Assembly: GCF_900143625.1 (NCBI RefSeq) | Contig: NZ_FRFF01000168.1 | Location: 1-64,000, forward strand | From: Nocardiopsis sp. JB363 | GTDB taxonomy: Bacteria; Actinomycetota; Actinomycetes; Streptosporangiales; Streptosporangiaceae | Direction: 5' to 3' | DNA: 64,000 nt | The notes under the pieces: model-generated | What the model was told of the DNA's origin: nothing | The model's database searches: none | What the model saw: the letters and a program-made list of their open reading frames with translations, nothing else | Shown here: positions 33,911-42,643 of the stretch, in pieces | Position numbering within the stretch: the stretch's first letter is position 1 | Layout: every line of letters begins with the position of its first letter | Position numbers and translations under genes: made by a program

Positions 33911-34417
33911 TTGCCCACCACATCGCGGGCCACCGAGGACTTCGCCGTCGCACCGGCGCGCAGGGGCACTCGGATCACGTCGGTCCTGACCATCGTGTTC
34001 CTGATCGCGGGGACATTCCTGGCCACCGAGGCGTTGCTGCGCCGCACTCTTCAGGAGAGCCACGGTTTCGACTCCGGTGTGGACGCGGTGAGCGTGCACG
34101 TCGTCGGGGGCAACGTCGAGGTCATCGGGGAGGACCGCGAGGACATCGTCGTCCATTCCACCGAGACCCGTGCGCTCGTCGGTCCGCGCGGAGGCGTCCG
34201 GCTGGACGACGGCGAGTTGCGGATCTCCTCGGCTTGCCCGGCGCACGCCTTCGGATGCTCCAGTGAGTTCGAGGTGCTCGTTCCACAGGGCACGCCCGTC
34301 GAAGGCACCGTGTTCTTCGGAGAGGCCGACGTGGCCGGGCTCGACTCGGAGGATTCGATCGGTGTCGTCGACCACCGCTGGACGGAATGGTTCAGGGTAC
34401 TCGACTTCCTCGGCTAA
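33911..34417 (+). CDS. membrane-anchored DUF4097-like protein
   Basis: 168 aa, probable TTG start six bases after the regulator's stop; AGAGGA lies about ten bases upstream. One N-terminal transmembrane segment (ITSVLTIVFLIAGTFLATEALL) is followed by an outside beta-rich region (VDAVSVHVVGGNVEVIGED, LRISSACPAHAFGCSSEFEVLVPQGTPVEG) that resembles a short DUF4097 beta-helix. Such genes often accompany kinase/regulator pairs. Its stop overlaps the stop of the convergent thioesterase gene by four bases. A role as accessory sensor is inferred. Confidence 0.7.
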   Translation: MPTTSRATEDFAVAPARRGTRITSVLTIVFLIAGTFLATEALLRRTLQESHGFDSGVDAVSVHVVGGNVEVIGEDREDIVVHSTETRALVGPRGGVRLDDGELRISSACPAHAFGCSSEFEVLVPQGTPVEGTVFFGEADVAGLDSEDSIGVVDHRWTEWFRVLDFLG

Positions 34418-35160
34418 CATTCGGCCCCCTCCACACGCCCCTGGAGCAGCCCGGGCAGGCCGTCCCAGGCGTCGGGGGTGTAGAAGTGTCCGCCAGGCAG
34501 CACCTGGAACGTGGTCCGGCCACTGGTGGCCTCCGCCCAGTCGGCTAGGTCGGCCTCGGTCATGAGTTCGTCCTGGCCGCGCACCACGTGCAGGTCACAG
34601 GTGAGAAGGGGTCCGTCACGGTGGCGGTAGGTCGACAGTGTTCTGAGGTCCTGACGGAACAGTTCCACGGCCAGAGCTCGAAGGTCGGGATGGGACAGGG
34701 CTTGAACAGGTGCCCCTCCCATATCGATCATCCACGCGAGCAGATCGGTGTCCTCGGCGTCCAAGAGTGCCAGGGAGTGGTGGGGCCTGCGCTGGGGCGG
34801 CCTGTGCCCGGACACGATCACCCGCCTTACCGTCGGGCCCTCGTGGGCGAGGAGCCGAGCGACGTCATGGGCCACCAGAGCACCCATGCTGTGTCCGAAG
34901 AGGACGTAGGGCGGGGGGATCCGCGACAGGACCGCTTCAGCGCTCCACCTCACGAGCCCTTCCCAGTCACGTGGTTCGGAGAACCCGAACACGGCCTCGC
35001 GCCCGGGGTAGCTCACGCCCCACAGCTCGGTTCGATCGTCGAGTACCCCCGACCACCGGCGGAACGGCATGACGCCACCGCCGGCGAAAGCGAAGCACAC
35101 CAGTCGGATGGTGGCGTCGGGGGTGGGCACGGTGCTCAGGCGCAGCGCGGCCCGACTCAT
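34414..35160 (-). CDS. type II thioesterase
   Basis: 248 aa alpha/beta hydrolase. The N-terminal CFAFAGGGVMPFRRW corresponds to the type II thioesterase oxyanion region, the nucleophile elbow is GHSMGAL (Ser91) and the catalytic His is in PGGHFY. Such free enzymes clear mis-acylated carrier-protein arms for NRPS and PKS systems. ATG 35160 overlaps the P450 stop as ATGA. It is the last gene of the main NRPS run. No thioesterase domain is fused to any NRPS here, so a part in product release cannot be excluded. Confidence 0.9.
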   Translation of the reverse strand: MSRAALRLSTVPTPDATIRLVCFAFAGGGVMPFRRWSGVLDDRTELWGVSYPGREAVFGFSEPRDWEGLVRWSAEAVLSRIPPPYVLFGHSMGALVAHDVARLLAHEGPTVRRVIVSGHRPPQRRPHHSLALLDAEDTDLLAWMIDMGGAPVQALSHPDLRALAVELFRQDLRTLSTYRHRDGPLLTCDLHVVRGQDELMTEADLADWAEATSGRTTFQVLPGGHFYTPDAWDGLPGLLQGRVEGAEC

Positions 35161-36350
35161 GCGTCCACCCCCTCTCCGGTGTTCGTGTGGAAGCGCATGG
35201 GCAGGCGGTTGAGTCCCAGGTTGATGATCGACAAGGCCGGGGTGGCCGGCCCGGTGGACTCGATGGCGCCCACTCGCCCCACCAGCTCTTCCAAGAGCAA
35301 CCGGAGTTCCAGGCGTGCGAGGGCCGCCCCGACGCAGAAGTGCGGGCCTCGTCCCAGGGCGAGGTGGCGGTTGGGCGTTCTGGTGAGGTCGGCGCGGTCG
35401 GGGTCTTGGAAGACCTCCGGGTCGCGGTTGGCGGAGGGGATCCACACGACGACGCGATCACCGGTACTCAGGTGCCTACCGCCCAGTTCAGCCGGCTTGC
35501 GGACGGTGCGTAAGACGTGCACGCCGACCGAGGTGACGCGCAGCAGTTCGTCCACGGCCGGGTTGAACCGTAGGTCGGGTGAGCGTAGTCGGTTCCACAA
35601 CCCGGGGGCGTGCAGGAGCAGGTGCATGATCGCGGACGCAGTGTGACGCACGGTCTGGACGCCGCCGACCATGATGTTGTCGCAGTTGAGCACCGCGTCC
35701 TGGATGCTCAGCGCGTAGCGCCCCTCGCCGGAGGCCAGGGCGCTGACGAGGTCGTCACCGGGGTCGATCCTTCGTTCGATGACGAGTTCGAGGAGATAGG
35801 CGAGCAGGTCTTGGTGGGCCTCACGCCTTCGGTTCGGCGCTCCGGACAGGAACGCCTCGTCGCACAGCCTCTCGATCGAGGACCGGTCCTTCGCGGGGAT
35901 GTCCATGACGTCGCACAACACCACCATCGGGACAACGGAGGCGATCGAGCCCACGAAGTCGAACTCCTCCTCGCCCAAGGCCAGGTCGATCAGCTCGGCG
36001 ACCAGTTTCCGGATCGCGGGTTCGAACCGGGCCAGTGAACGCGGCGAGAAGCGATCGGCGGCCGCGTTGCGGATACCGCGGTGGCGTGGTGGGTCGGTCA
36101 GGGCCATCATCCGCCCGGCTCCGGCGGGCGGGTTGCCCGAGCCGAGGAGTGAACCGCCTTCCGACCCGTAGACCTCGGCGTTCCCAAGGACCTCCACCGC
36201 GTGCTCGTGGGTGAAGACCCCCCAAATGTCCCCTTCCGTCGTCCCCTCGTGTCGATGAACCGGTGCTTCGTCCCGCATCCGGGCGACGATGCGATGCGTG
36301 TCGCCGCGGGTCCAGAAACGAGGGTCGGTCAGGTCATGGCCGTCAAACAT
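35157..36350 (-). CDS. cytochrome P450, probable carrier-bound amino acid hydroxylase
   Basis: 397 aa from ATG 36350, which overlaps the NRPS stop by eight bases; the frame is open further upstream inside the NRPS. ExxR is ELLR and the heme loop is LGRGPHFCVGAALA with Cys339. The I-helix reads MVGGVQTVRHT. The usual acid of the acid-alcohol pair is Gln, with Thr kept. The GGxxTxRH pattern resembles the P450s that beta-hydroxylate aminoacyl-carrier proteins in peptide and coumarin antibiotic pathways (NovI/Sky type); this is by recall. Translational coupling to the C-A-T-C-A-T synthetase suggests action on a residue loaded there, perhaps the one loaded twice. Confidence 0.88.
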   Translation of the reverse strand: MFDGHDLTDPRFWTRGDTHRIVARMRDEAPVHRHEGTTEGDIWGVFTHEHAVEVLGNAEVYGSEGGSLLGSGNPPAGAGRMMALTDPPRHRGIRNAAADRFSPRSLARFEPAIRKLVAELIDLALGEEEFDFVGSIASVVPMVVLCDVMDIPAKDRSSIERLCDEAFLSGAPNRRREAHQDLLAYLLELVIERRIDPGDDLVSALASGEGRYALSIQDAVLNCDNIMVGGVQTVRHTASAIMHLLLHAPGLWNRLRSPDLRFNPAVDELLRVTSVGVHVLRTVRKPAELGGRHLSTGDRVVVWIPSANRDPEVFQDPDRADLTRTPNRHLALGRGPHFCVGAALARLELRLLLEELVGRVGAIESTGPATPALSIINLGLNRLPMRFHTNTGEGVDA

Positions 36351-39300
36351 CGTTGTCCTCCAGGTCCGTCGCGATCCGTTCAGCGAGTCCGGCCACCGTG
36401 GCGCTCCCGTAGACGGCGACGAAGTCCACATCACCATCGACCGCCTCAGACAGTTCTTCGGCGATCTCCACGGCCGTGATCGAGTTCCCACCGAGCTCGA
36501 AGTAGTTGTCGTCGATCCCCACGGGAGAAACCCCGAGCACCGACTCCCAGACCCCGCACACCAACCGTTCCATTTCACTACGCGGAGCCACGAACGAATT
36601 CCGCATACCCACACGATCCGCCCCTGGAACCGGCAGGGACGAACGGTCCAACTTCCCGTTCACCGTCAACGGCAACCCACCCATCTCGACGAAATACGCC
36701 GGAACCATATGAGAAGGCAACCGAGAACCCACGAACTCCCGAACCACCACCGAATCCAATTCCACCCCCGGAACCGGAACCACGTAGGCGACCACACGAT
36801 CGGCGCCGCCCACCGACACCACCACGACCGCGCACTCACCCACACCAGGACAACCCGAGACCACGAACTCGATCTCGGCGGGCTCCACCCGGTACCCGTT
36901 CACCTTGACCTGCGCGTCGGAACGACCCACATAATCCAAGGAACCATCCGAGAGAACACGCGCCAGGTCACCACTGCGATACATCCGCCGACCCGAACCA
37001 GAAAAGGGATCCGGAACGAACCGACCGGCCGTCAAACCAGACCGACCGTGATAACCCTGAACCACACCACCACCGGAAACGAAGATCTCCCCAACCACAC
37101 CCACCGGAACCGGCTGCAAAAAGGAATCCAGAACGTACACATCCGCGCCCGGCATTCCTCGCCCTACGGGACTCCCCTTCATTTTCTGGTCCACTTCGTG
37201 AAAGGTGACGTGGACCGTCGTTTCGGTTATGCCGTACATGTTGACCAGCCGCACCCGCGGATCGACGTCCGAGACCACGGAAGGACTGAGCCGCTCACCC
37301 CCGAACACGACCATCCGAAGATCCGGAAGCCGCCCTAAATGGGCCGAGACCTGGGTGAACGCGGTCGGGGTCTGACTCAGCACGCTCACCCCGGACCCGG
37401 CCAACAACTCCACCAACCGCTCCGGCTCCCGCGCCACATCCCGAGGAACCATGACCAAGGTCCCCCCACTCGCCAACGCCCCCCACATCTCCCACACCGA
37501 AACGTCGAAGGCGTAGGAGTGGAAGAAGGACCACACATCCCGCGAGGAGGCTTCGACCAGCGGCAACGCCGCATCCACCAACCACATGACGTTGCCGTGA
37601 CACACCGTCACACCCTTGGGACGGCCTGTGGAACCCGACGTGTACATCACATACGCCGGACTCTCCCCCACCACGTCCACCACCGGAACCGGACCCGTAC
37701 AGGCCAACAGATCATCCACCAGGACCGGCTCCACACGAACCCCACCGGAGGAATCCGACGAGTCGGACGGCTCGAACAAGTCGAAGGTCGAATCATCGGT
37801 CACCACCCCCCCCACACCCGCGTCCCGCGCGCAATACCCCAACCGACTCCGAGGATGCTCCGGATCCAACGGCACGTACACCGCCCCCACACGCAACACA
37901 CCCAAGATCACCGCCGGCAACCGGGCATCACGCCCCACGCACACACCCACGCGCTCCCCCACGCACACACCCCGCTCGGCCAGCCCCGCCGCCACCGCGC
38001 GCGAAAGCTCAGCCAACCGGCCATAGGAGACCTCGCCCCCACCATCACGCACCGCCACACGACCAGGCCCCACAGCCACCGAACGATCGAACACCGACAC
38101 CAGACCCCCCACACCACCGGTGGTCGAGGGAAGCCTCTCCATGGTGTCCGGGGGCAGGTCACCGATCCGGAAGCGGGCACAGTGTTCCCCCGGGTTCGCC
38201 GCAATCCCGCGCAGCGCCTTTAGGTAGGACTCGGCGACCAGGTCGATGTGGTCACCAAAGGTCGCGGTGTCGTAGGCCAGGACCAGTCCGAGCCGGTTCT
38301 CGGGGGGATGCACGGAGAACGCGGCCAGCAGTCGGAAGTGGGTGTTCTCCGATGACAGGTCACTGCCCGCCATGCCCTGCAACAGCCGATCCGACAGCAG
38401 GCGCTTGGTCTCGTGGAACTCCACGAAGTGGAACGCGCAATCGAACAGATCGCGCACCCCGAGTTCCCTGTTGATGGCGCCCAGCGGGAAGCGCCGGTGC
38501 GGGAGCATGCGACGCTCGGTCTCGTACAGTTCCCCGACGAGATCGGACCACGTTCCGCTACCGACCCGGCCCCGAACGGGCACCGTGTTGAGGAAGAGTC
38601 CCTTGACCGCGTCTCCGTCGGGCCGCTCCGGACGCCCGTTGGTGACCAGGCCCGTCACCACGTCCGCCCGCCCGACCAGGGCCGACAGCACCCGGACGTG
38701 TGCTGCCAGGAGCACGCTCTTGATCGGTACACCGAGGTCGGCTGCGAGTTTGCGCAGCGAGCGTTCGAGCTCCTCGTCGATCGGCACGGTACGGCGGGCG
38801 ACCCTCTGCGGGAGTTCCTCGGTTCCCGAGATCTCGGCGTATCTGGTGGGAACGGCGTCGGCGAACTCTTCGGTCCAGTAAGCACGTGCCGCCTCGGACT
38901 CGACGGCCTCCGACTCCAAGCGAACGAATTCGGCGAAGGAGGTCCGCAGCTCACGCGGTTCGTCCGGTTCGGTCGCATCTCCAGTGAGGGCGAGATGGTC
39001 CTCCCAGATCTCGACGAGCAGGGAGGTGAAACTCCAGCCATCCAGGATGACGTGGTTCTCGGCCACCACGAGTTGGAAGGCGTCGTCGCTTCGCCGCAGC
39101 AATCGGAACCGCAGGAGGGGTGGGGTCACCATGTCGAAGGGCTCGGCGAGCTCCTCCTCCACCACACCGGCGATCCACGTTTCCTGCTCCTCACGTGTTC
39201 GGTCGCGGAGGTCGTGTACGCGCACGCACGCCAGTGCCCGGGCGTGGACCACCTGGAGGAAGCGGCGGGAACCCTCCACCTGGAACCCGGTTCGCAGGAC

Positions 39301-42300
39301 GGGGTGGCGGCGCACCGCGGCCGCGACCGCCGACACGAAGGCATCCTCGTCCAGCAGCGCGCGCAGTTCGACGGAGTTGACGTTGTGGTAAACGCGGCCC
39401 TCGCCGTTCAGTTCGGCCTGCAGGTGCATCCCGACCTGTGTGGCGGTCATCGGGTACGCGTCCACGGCGCCCTCCGGCAGCCGAGAGCGCTCGTCGTCGT
39501 CGATGAGCTCGAAGGGTGTGGGCGTGTCACGTTCTTGCGTCGCGTGTACGAGTTCGGTCAGTTCGGCCACCGTGGGCGCGTTGTAGAAATCGTCGAGATC
39601 GGCCCGCCATCCCTTCTCTTCCAGGGCCCCGATGATCTGAACCGCACGGATGGAGTCCCCACCGAGCTCGAAGTAGTTGTCGTCGATCCCCACGGGAGAA
39701 ACCCCGAGCACCGACTCCCAGACCCCGCACACCAACCGTTCCATTTCACTACGCGGAGCCACGAACGAATTCCGCATACCCACACGATCCGCCCCTGGAA
39801 CCGGCAGGGACGAACGGTCCAACTTCCCGTTCACCGTCAACGGCAACCCACCCATCTCGACGAAATACGCCGGAACCATATGAGAAGGCAACCGAGAACC
39901 CACGAACTCCCGAACCACCACCGAATCCAATTCCACCCCCGGAACCGGAACCACGTAGGCGACCACACGATCGGCGCCGCCCACCGACACCACCACGACC
40001 GCGCACTCACCCACACCAGGACAACCCGAGACCACGAACTCGATCTCGGCGGGCTCCACCCGGTACCCGTTCACCTTGACCTGCGCGTCGGAACGACCCA
40101 CATAATCCAAGGAACCATCCGAGAGAACACGCGCCAGGTCACCACTGCGATACATCCGCCGACCCGAACCAGAAAAGGGATCCGGAACGAACCGACCGGC
40201 CGTCAAACCAGACCGACCGTGATAACCCTGAACCACACCACCACCGGAAACGAAGATCTCCCCAACCACACCCACCGGAACCGGCTGCAAAAAGGAATCC
40301 AGAACGTACACATCCGCGCCCGGCATTCCTCGCCCTACGGGACTCCCCTTCATTTTCTGGTCCACTTCGTGAAAGGTGACGTGGACCGTCGTTTCGGTTA
40401 TGCCGTACATGTTGACCAGCCGCACCCGCGGATCGACGTCCGAGACCACGGAAGGACTGAGCCGCTCACCCCCGAACACGACCATCCGAAGATCCGGAAG
40501 CCGCCCTAAATGGGCCGAGACCTGGGTGAACGCGGTCGGGGTCTGACTCAGCACGCTCACCCCGGACCCGGCCAACAACTCCACCAACCGCTCCGGCTCC
40601 CGCGCCACATCCCGAGGAACCATGACCAAGGTCCCCCCACTCGCCAACGCCCCCCACATCTCCCACACCGAAACGTCGAAGGCGTAGGAGTGGAAGAAGG
40701 ACCACACATCCCGCGAGGAGGCTTCGACCAGCGGCAACGCCGCATCCACCAACCACATGACGTTGCCGTGACACACCGTCACACCCTTGGGACGGCCTGT
40801 GGAACCCGACGTGTACATCACATACGCCGGACTCTCCCCCACCACGTCCACCACCGGAACCGGACCCGTACAGGCCAACAGATCATCCACCAGGACCGGC
40901 TCCACACGAACCCCACCGGAGGAATCCGACGAGTCGGACGGCTCGAACAAGTCGAAGGTCGAATCATCGGTCACCACCACCCCCACACCCGCGTCCCGCG
41001 CGCAATACCCCAACCGACTCCGAGGATGCTCCGGATCCAACGGCACGTACACCGCCCCCACACGCAACACACCCAAGATCACCGCCGGCAACCGGGCATC
41101 ACGCCCCACGCACACACCCACGCGCTCCCCCACGCACACACCCCGCTCGGCCAGACCCGCCGCCACCGCGCGCGAAAGCTCAGCCAACCGGCCATAGGAG
41201 ACCTCGCCCCCACCATCACGCACCGCCACACGACCAGGCCCCACAGCCACCGAACGATCGAACACCGACACCAGACCCCCCACACCACCGGTGACGCGGG
41301 GCACGGAGAAGTCGGGGTCGGAGTGGGGCTCGGCGATCGTACGAGCCATCGAGGGCAGTGGTGTCCGCGGCGATTCCAGCCCTTCTTCCAAGACCCGCAG
41401 CATCAGTTCGAGCAGCGCTCCCACGGCCTCGGAGTCGACCGTGTCCGGGTCGTGGTCGACGCTGAGCACGAGTTCGCCACGGCTCTCCTGCACGTTCACG
41501 GTGACCATCGAGCGCCCCCTCGGAGGCTCGCCCTCCATGGGACGCACCGGCACGTCGCCCAGACGCAACCGCTCCGGCCGGAAGGTGTGCACCAGCCGCA
41601 TGTCGAAGGCGCTGCGCCACGTATCCGGGACCGGACCGGACCCCGCGAGCACGTGCAGCGGGATCGCGGGGCGCACGGCGATCTCACGTGTCTCCCGGGA
41701 CACGGCCCGGGTGTGTTCCTCGAAGGTCGTCTCGGGGCGTACGCGGATCAGGGCCGGGACGGTCGCCGCGAACGCACCGACCACGTCGGCGACCTCGGGT
41801 CCGCGATTGCCGGTGACCACTCCCAGGCAGACGTCCCTCACCGCGGCCAAGCGCCCGATCGCCACCGACAGCGCGCTGGTGAGCACGGTGTTCAGGGTCC
41901 AGCGATTGCGGGCCGCCGACCTGCGGATGCCGGCCAGGTCCCCACCGGTGATCCTCGCCTCTCGGATGTGTCGTCGGGTCTCCACTCGTCCTTGGCCCAG
42001 GAAACGGCCCAGCGCACCCGGATCGGCCGCCGCCAGGCGCCGCGACCAGAACTCCCGGTTCGCGTCGTCCCGCCGTTCTCGTGCCCGACCGTCGCGGCTC
42101 CACCGCGCGTAGTCGTACTCGCCATGTTCACGGTGTCGGGGTTCACGCCCCATGGTTCTGTCCGAGATGAACTCCGCGAGATCGGCGAAGAGGATCTCCC
42201 GAGACCTGCCGTCGCCGATGAGGTGGTGCAGGACCACGCACAGGACGCCACCCGAGTCACCGCGGGTGCGCACGTGCAGGATCCTCATCAAGGGGGGGTC

Positions 42301-42627
42301 GGACAGATCCATCGTGGTGCCGACGGCCACGGCGATCATGCGGCGGAGCTCCGCATCGTGCTCAAGAGTGTCCCGCAGGTCCACGAACTCGACCCGCGGC
42401 GCCACCTCGTCCAAGAGCTCCGCCACCACCTCTCCCCGGCGCCTGCGGTATCCGGTACGCAGGGCGGGATGTGCCCTGACCAGGTCCCCGAAGGCCGTGG
42501 CCAGGGCCGCGTGGTCGATGTCCCCTTCCAGTTCGACCACATAGGGGATGTTGTACGACAGTGAGCCTCGTTCGGAGTTGCTCTCGATCCAGATGGCCTC
42601 TTCGACCATGGACAGGGACCTGGACAT
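36343..42627 (-). CDS. NRPS, C-A-T-C-A-T with near-identical A domains
   Basis: 2094 aa, two complete modules. C1 has HHLIGDG near residue 132. A1 spans about 445-960. T1 has GGDSIRAV with Ser992. C2 has NHVILDGW near 1192. A2 runs from about 1502. T2 has GGNSITAV with Ser2049. The protein ends after T2 with no thioesterase, E or C domain. A1 and A2 differ at one residue in the repeat (VGVV versus VGGV), so both should activate the same amino acid. By hand alignment to GrsA the pocket reads DVWSVGMVHK. The closest signature I can recall is threonine (DFWNIGMVHK), so Thr or a similar small residue is a tentative guess. It starts 17 bp after the free C gene. Confidence 0.95.
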   Translation of the reverse strand: MSRSLSMVEEAIWIESNSERGSLSYNIPYVVELEGDIDHAALATAFGDLVRAHPALRTGYRRRRGEVVAELLDEVAPRVEFVDLRDTLEHDAELRRMIAVAVGTTMDLSDPPLMRILHVRTRGDSGGVLCVVLHHLIGDGRSREILFADLAEFISDRTMGREPRHREHGEYDYARWSRDGRARERRDDANREFWSRRLAAADPGALGRFLGQGRVETRRHIREARITGGDLAGIRRSAARNRWTLNTVLTSALSVAIGRLAAVRDVCLGVVTGNRGPEVADVVGAFAATVPALIRVRPETTFEEHTRAVSRETREIAVRPAIPLHVLAGSGPVPDTWRSAFDMRLVHTFRPERLRLGDVPVRPMEGEPPRGRSMVTVNVQESRGELVLSVDHDPDTVDSEAVGALLELMLRVLEEGLESPRTPLPSMARTIAEPHSDPDFSVPRVTGGVGGLVSVFDRSVAVGPGRVAVRDGGGEVSYGRLAELSRAVAAGLAERGVCVGERVGVCVGRDARLPAVILGVLRVGAVYVPLDPEHPRSRLGYCARDAGVGVVVTDDSTFDLFEPSDSSDSSGGVRVEPVLVDDLLACTGPVPVVDVVGESPAYVMYTSGSTGRPKGVTVCHGNVMWLVDAALPLVEASSRDVWSFFHSYAFDVSVWEMWGALASGGTLVMVPRDVAREPERLVELLAGSGVSVLSQTPTAFTQVSAHLGRLPDLRMVVFGGERLSPSVVSDVDPRVRLVNMYGITETTVHVTFHEVDQKMKGSPVGRGMPGADVYVLDSFLQPVPVGVVGEIFVSGGGVVQGYHGRSGLTAGRFVPDPFSGSGRRMYRSGDLARVLSDGSLDYVGRSDAQVKVNGYRVEPAEIEFVVSGCPGVGECAVVVVSVGGADRVVAYVVPVPGVELDSVVVREFVGSRLPSHMVPAYFVEMGGLPLTVNGKLDRSSLPVPGADRVGMRNSFVAPRSEMERLVCGVWESVLGVSPVGIDDNYFELGGDSIRAVQIIGALEEKGWRADLDDFYNAPTVAELTELVHATQERDTPTPFELIDDDERSRLPEGAVDAYPMTATQVGMHLQAELNGEGRVYHNVNSVELRALLDEDAFVSAVAAAVRRHPVLRTGFQVEGSRRFLQVVHARALACVRVHDLRDRTREEQETWIAGVVEEELAEPFDMVTPPLLRFRLLRRSDDAFQLVVAENHVILDGWSFTSLLVEIWEDHLALTGDATEPDEPRELRTSFAEFVRLESEAVESEAARAYWTEEFADAVPTRYAEISGTEELPQRVARRTVPIDEELERSLRKLAADLGVPIKSVLLAAHVRVLSALVGRADVVTGLVTNGRPERPDGDAVKGLFLNTVPVRGRVGSGTWSDLVGELYETERRMLPHRRFPLGAINRELGVRDLFDCAFHFVEFHETKRLLSDRLLQGMAGSDLSSENTHFRLLAAFSVHPPENRLGLVLAYDTATFGDHIDLVAESYLKALRGIAANPGEHCARFRIGDLPPDTMERLPSTTGGVGGLVSVFDRSVAVGPGRVAVRDGGGEVSYGRLAELSRAVAAGLAERGVCVGERVGVCVGRDARLPAVILGVLRVGAVYVPLDPEHPRSRLGYCARDAGVGGVVTDDSTFDLFEPSDSSDSSGGVRVEPVLVDDLLACTGPVPVVDVVGESPAYVMYTSGSTGRPKGVTVCHGNVMWLVDAALPLVEASSRDVWSFFHSYAFDVSVWEMWGALASGGTLVMVPRDVAREPERLVELLAGSGVSVLSQTPTAFTQVSAHLGRLPDLRMVVFGGERLSPSVVSDVDPRVRLVNMYGITETTVHVTFHEVDQKMKGSPVGRGMPGADVYVLDSFLQPVPVGVVGEIFVSGGGVVQGYHGRSGLTAGRFVPDPFSGSGRRMYRSGDLARVLSDGSLDYVGRSDAQVKVNGYRVEPAEIEFVVSGCPGVGECAVVVVSVGGADRVVAYVVPVPGVELDSVVVREFVGSRLPSHMVPAYFVEMGGLPLTVNGKLDRSSLPVPGADRVGMRNSFVAPRSEMERLVCGVWESVLGVSPVGIDDNYFELGGNSITAVEIAEELSEAVDGDVDFVAVYGSATVAGLAERIATDLEDNDV
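36487..38122. repeat. long direct repeat, copy in module 2 A domain
   Basis: 1,636 bp matching 39658-41293 at a constant offset of 3,171. I find two differences: C at 37808 against A at 40979 (Val/Gly in the protein) and C at 37984 against A at 41155 (silent). On the protein it runs from just before the A domain to the GG of the carrier motif GGxS. The plus strand is G-poor and C/A-rich, unlike the flanking coding DNA. Confidence 0.95.
39658..41293. repeat. long direct repeat, copy in module 1 A domain
   Basis: Partner of 36487-38122. It encodes the module 1 A domain and the first half of its carrier domain. The surrounding C domains and the carrier C-terminal halves are clearly different between modules, so the identity stops sharply at both ends. 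Confidence 0.95.
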
Positions 42628-42643
42628 GGTGTCCTCTCAAGCG

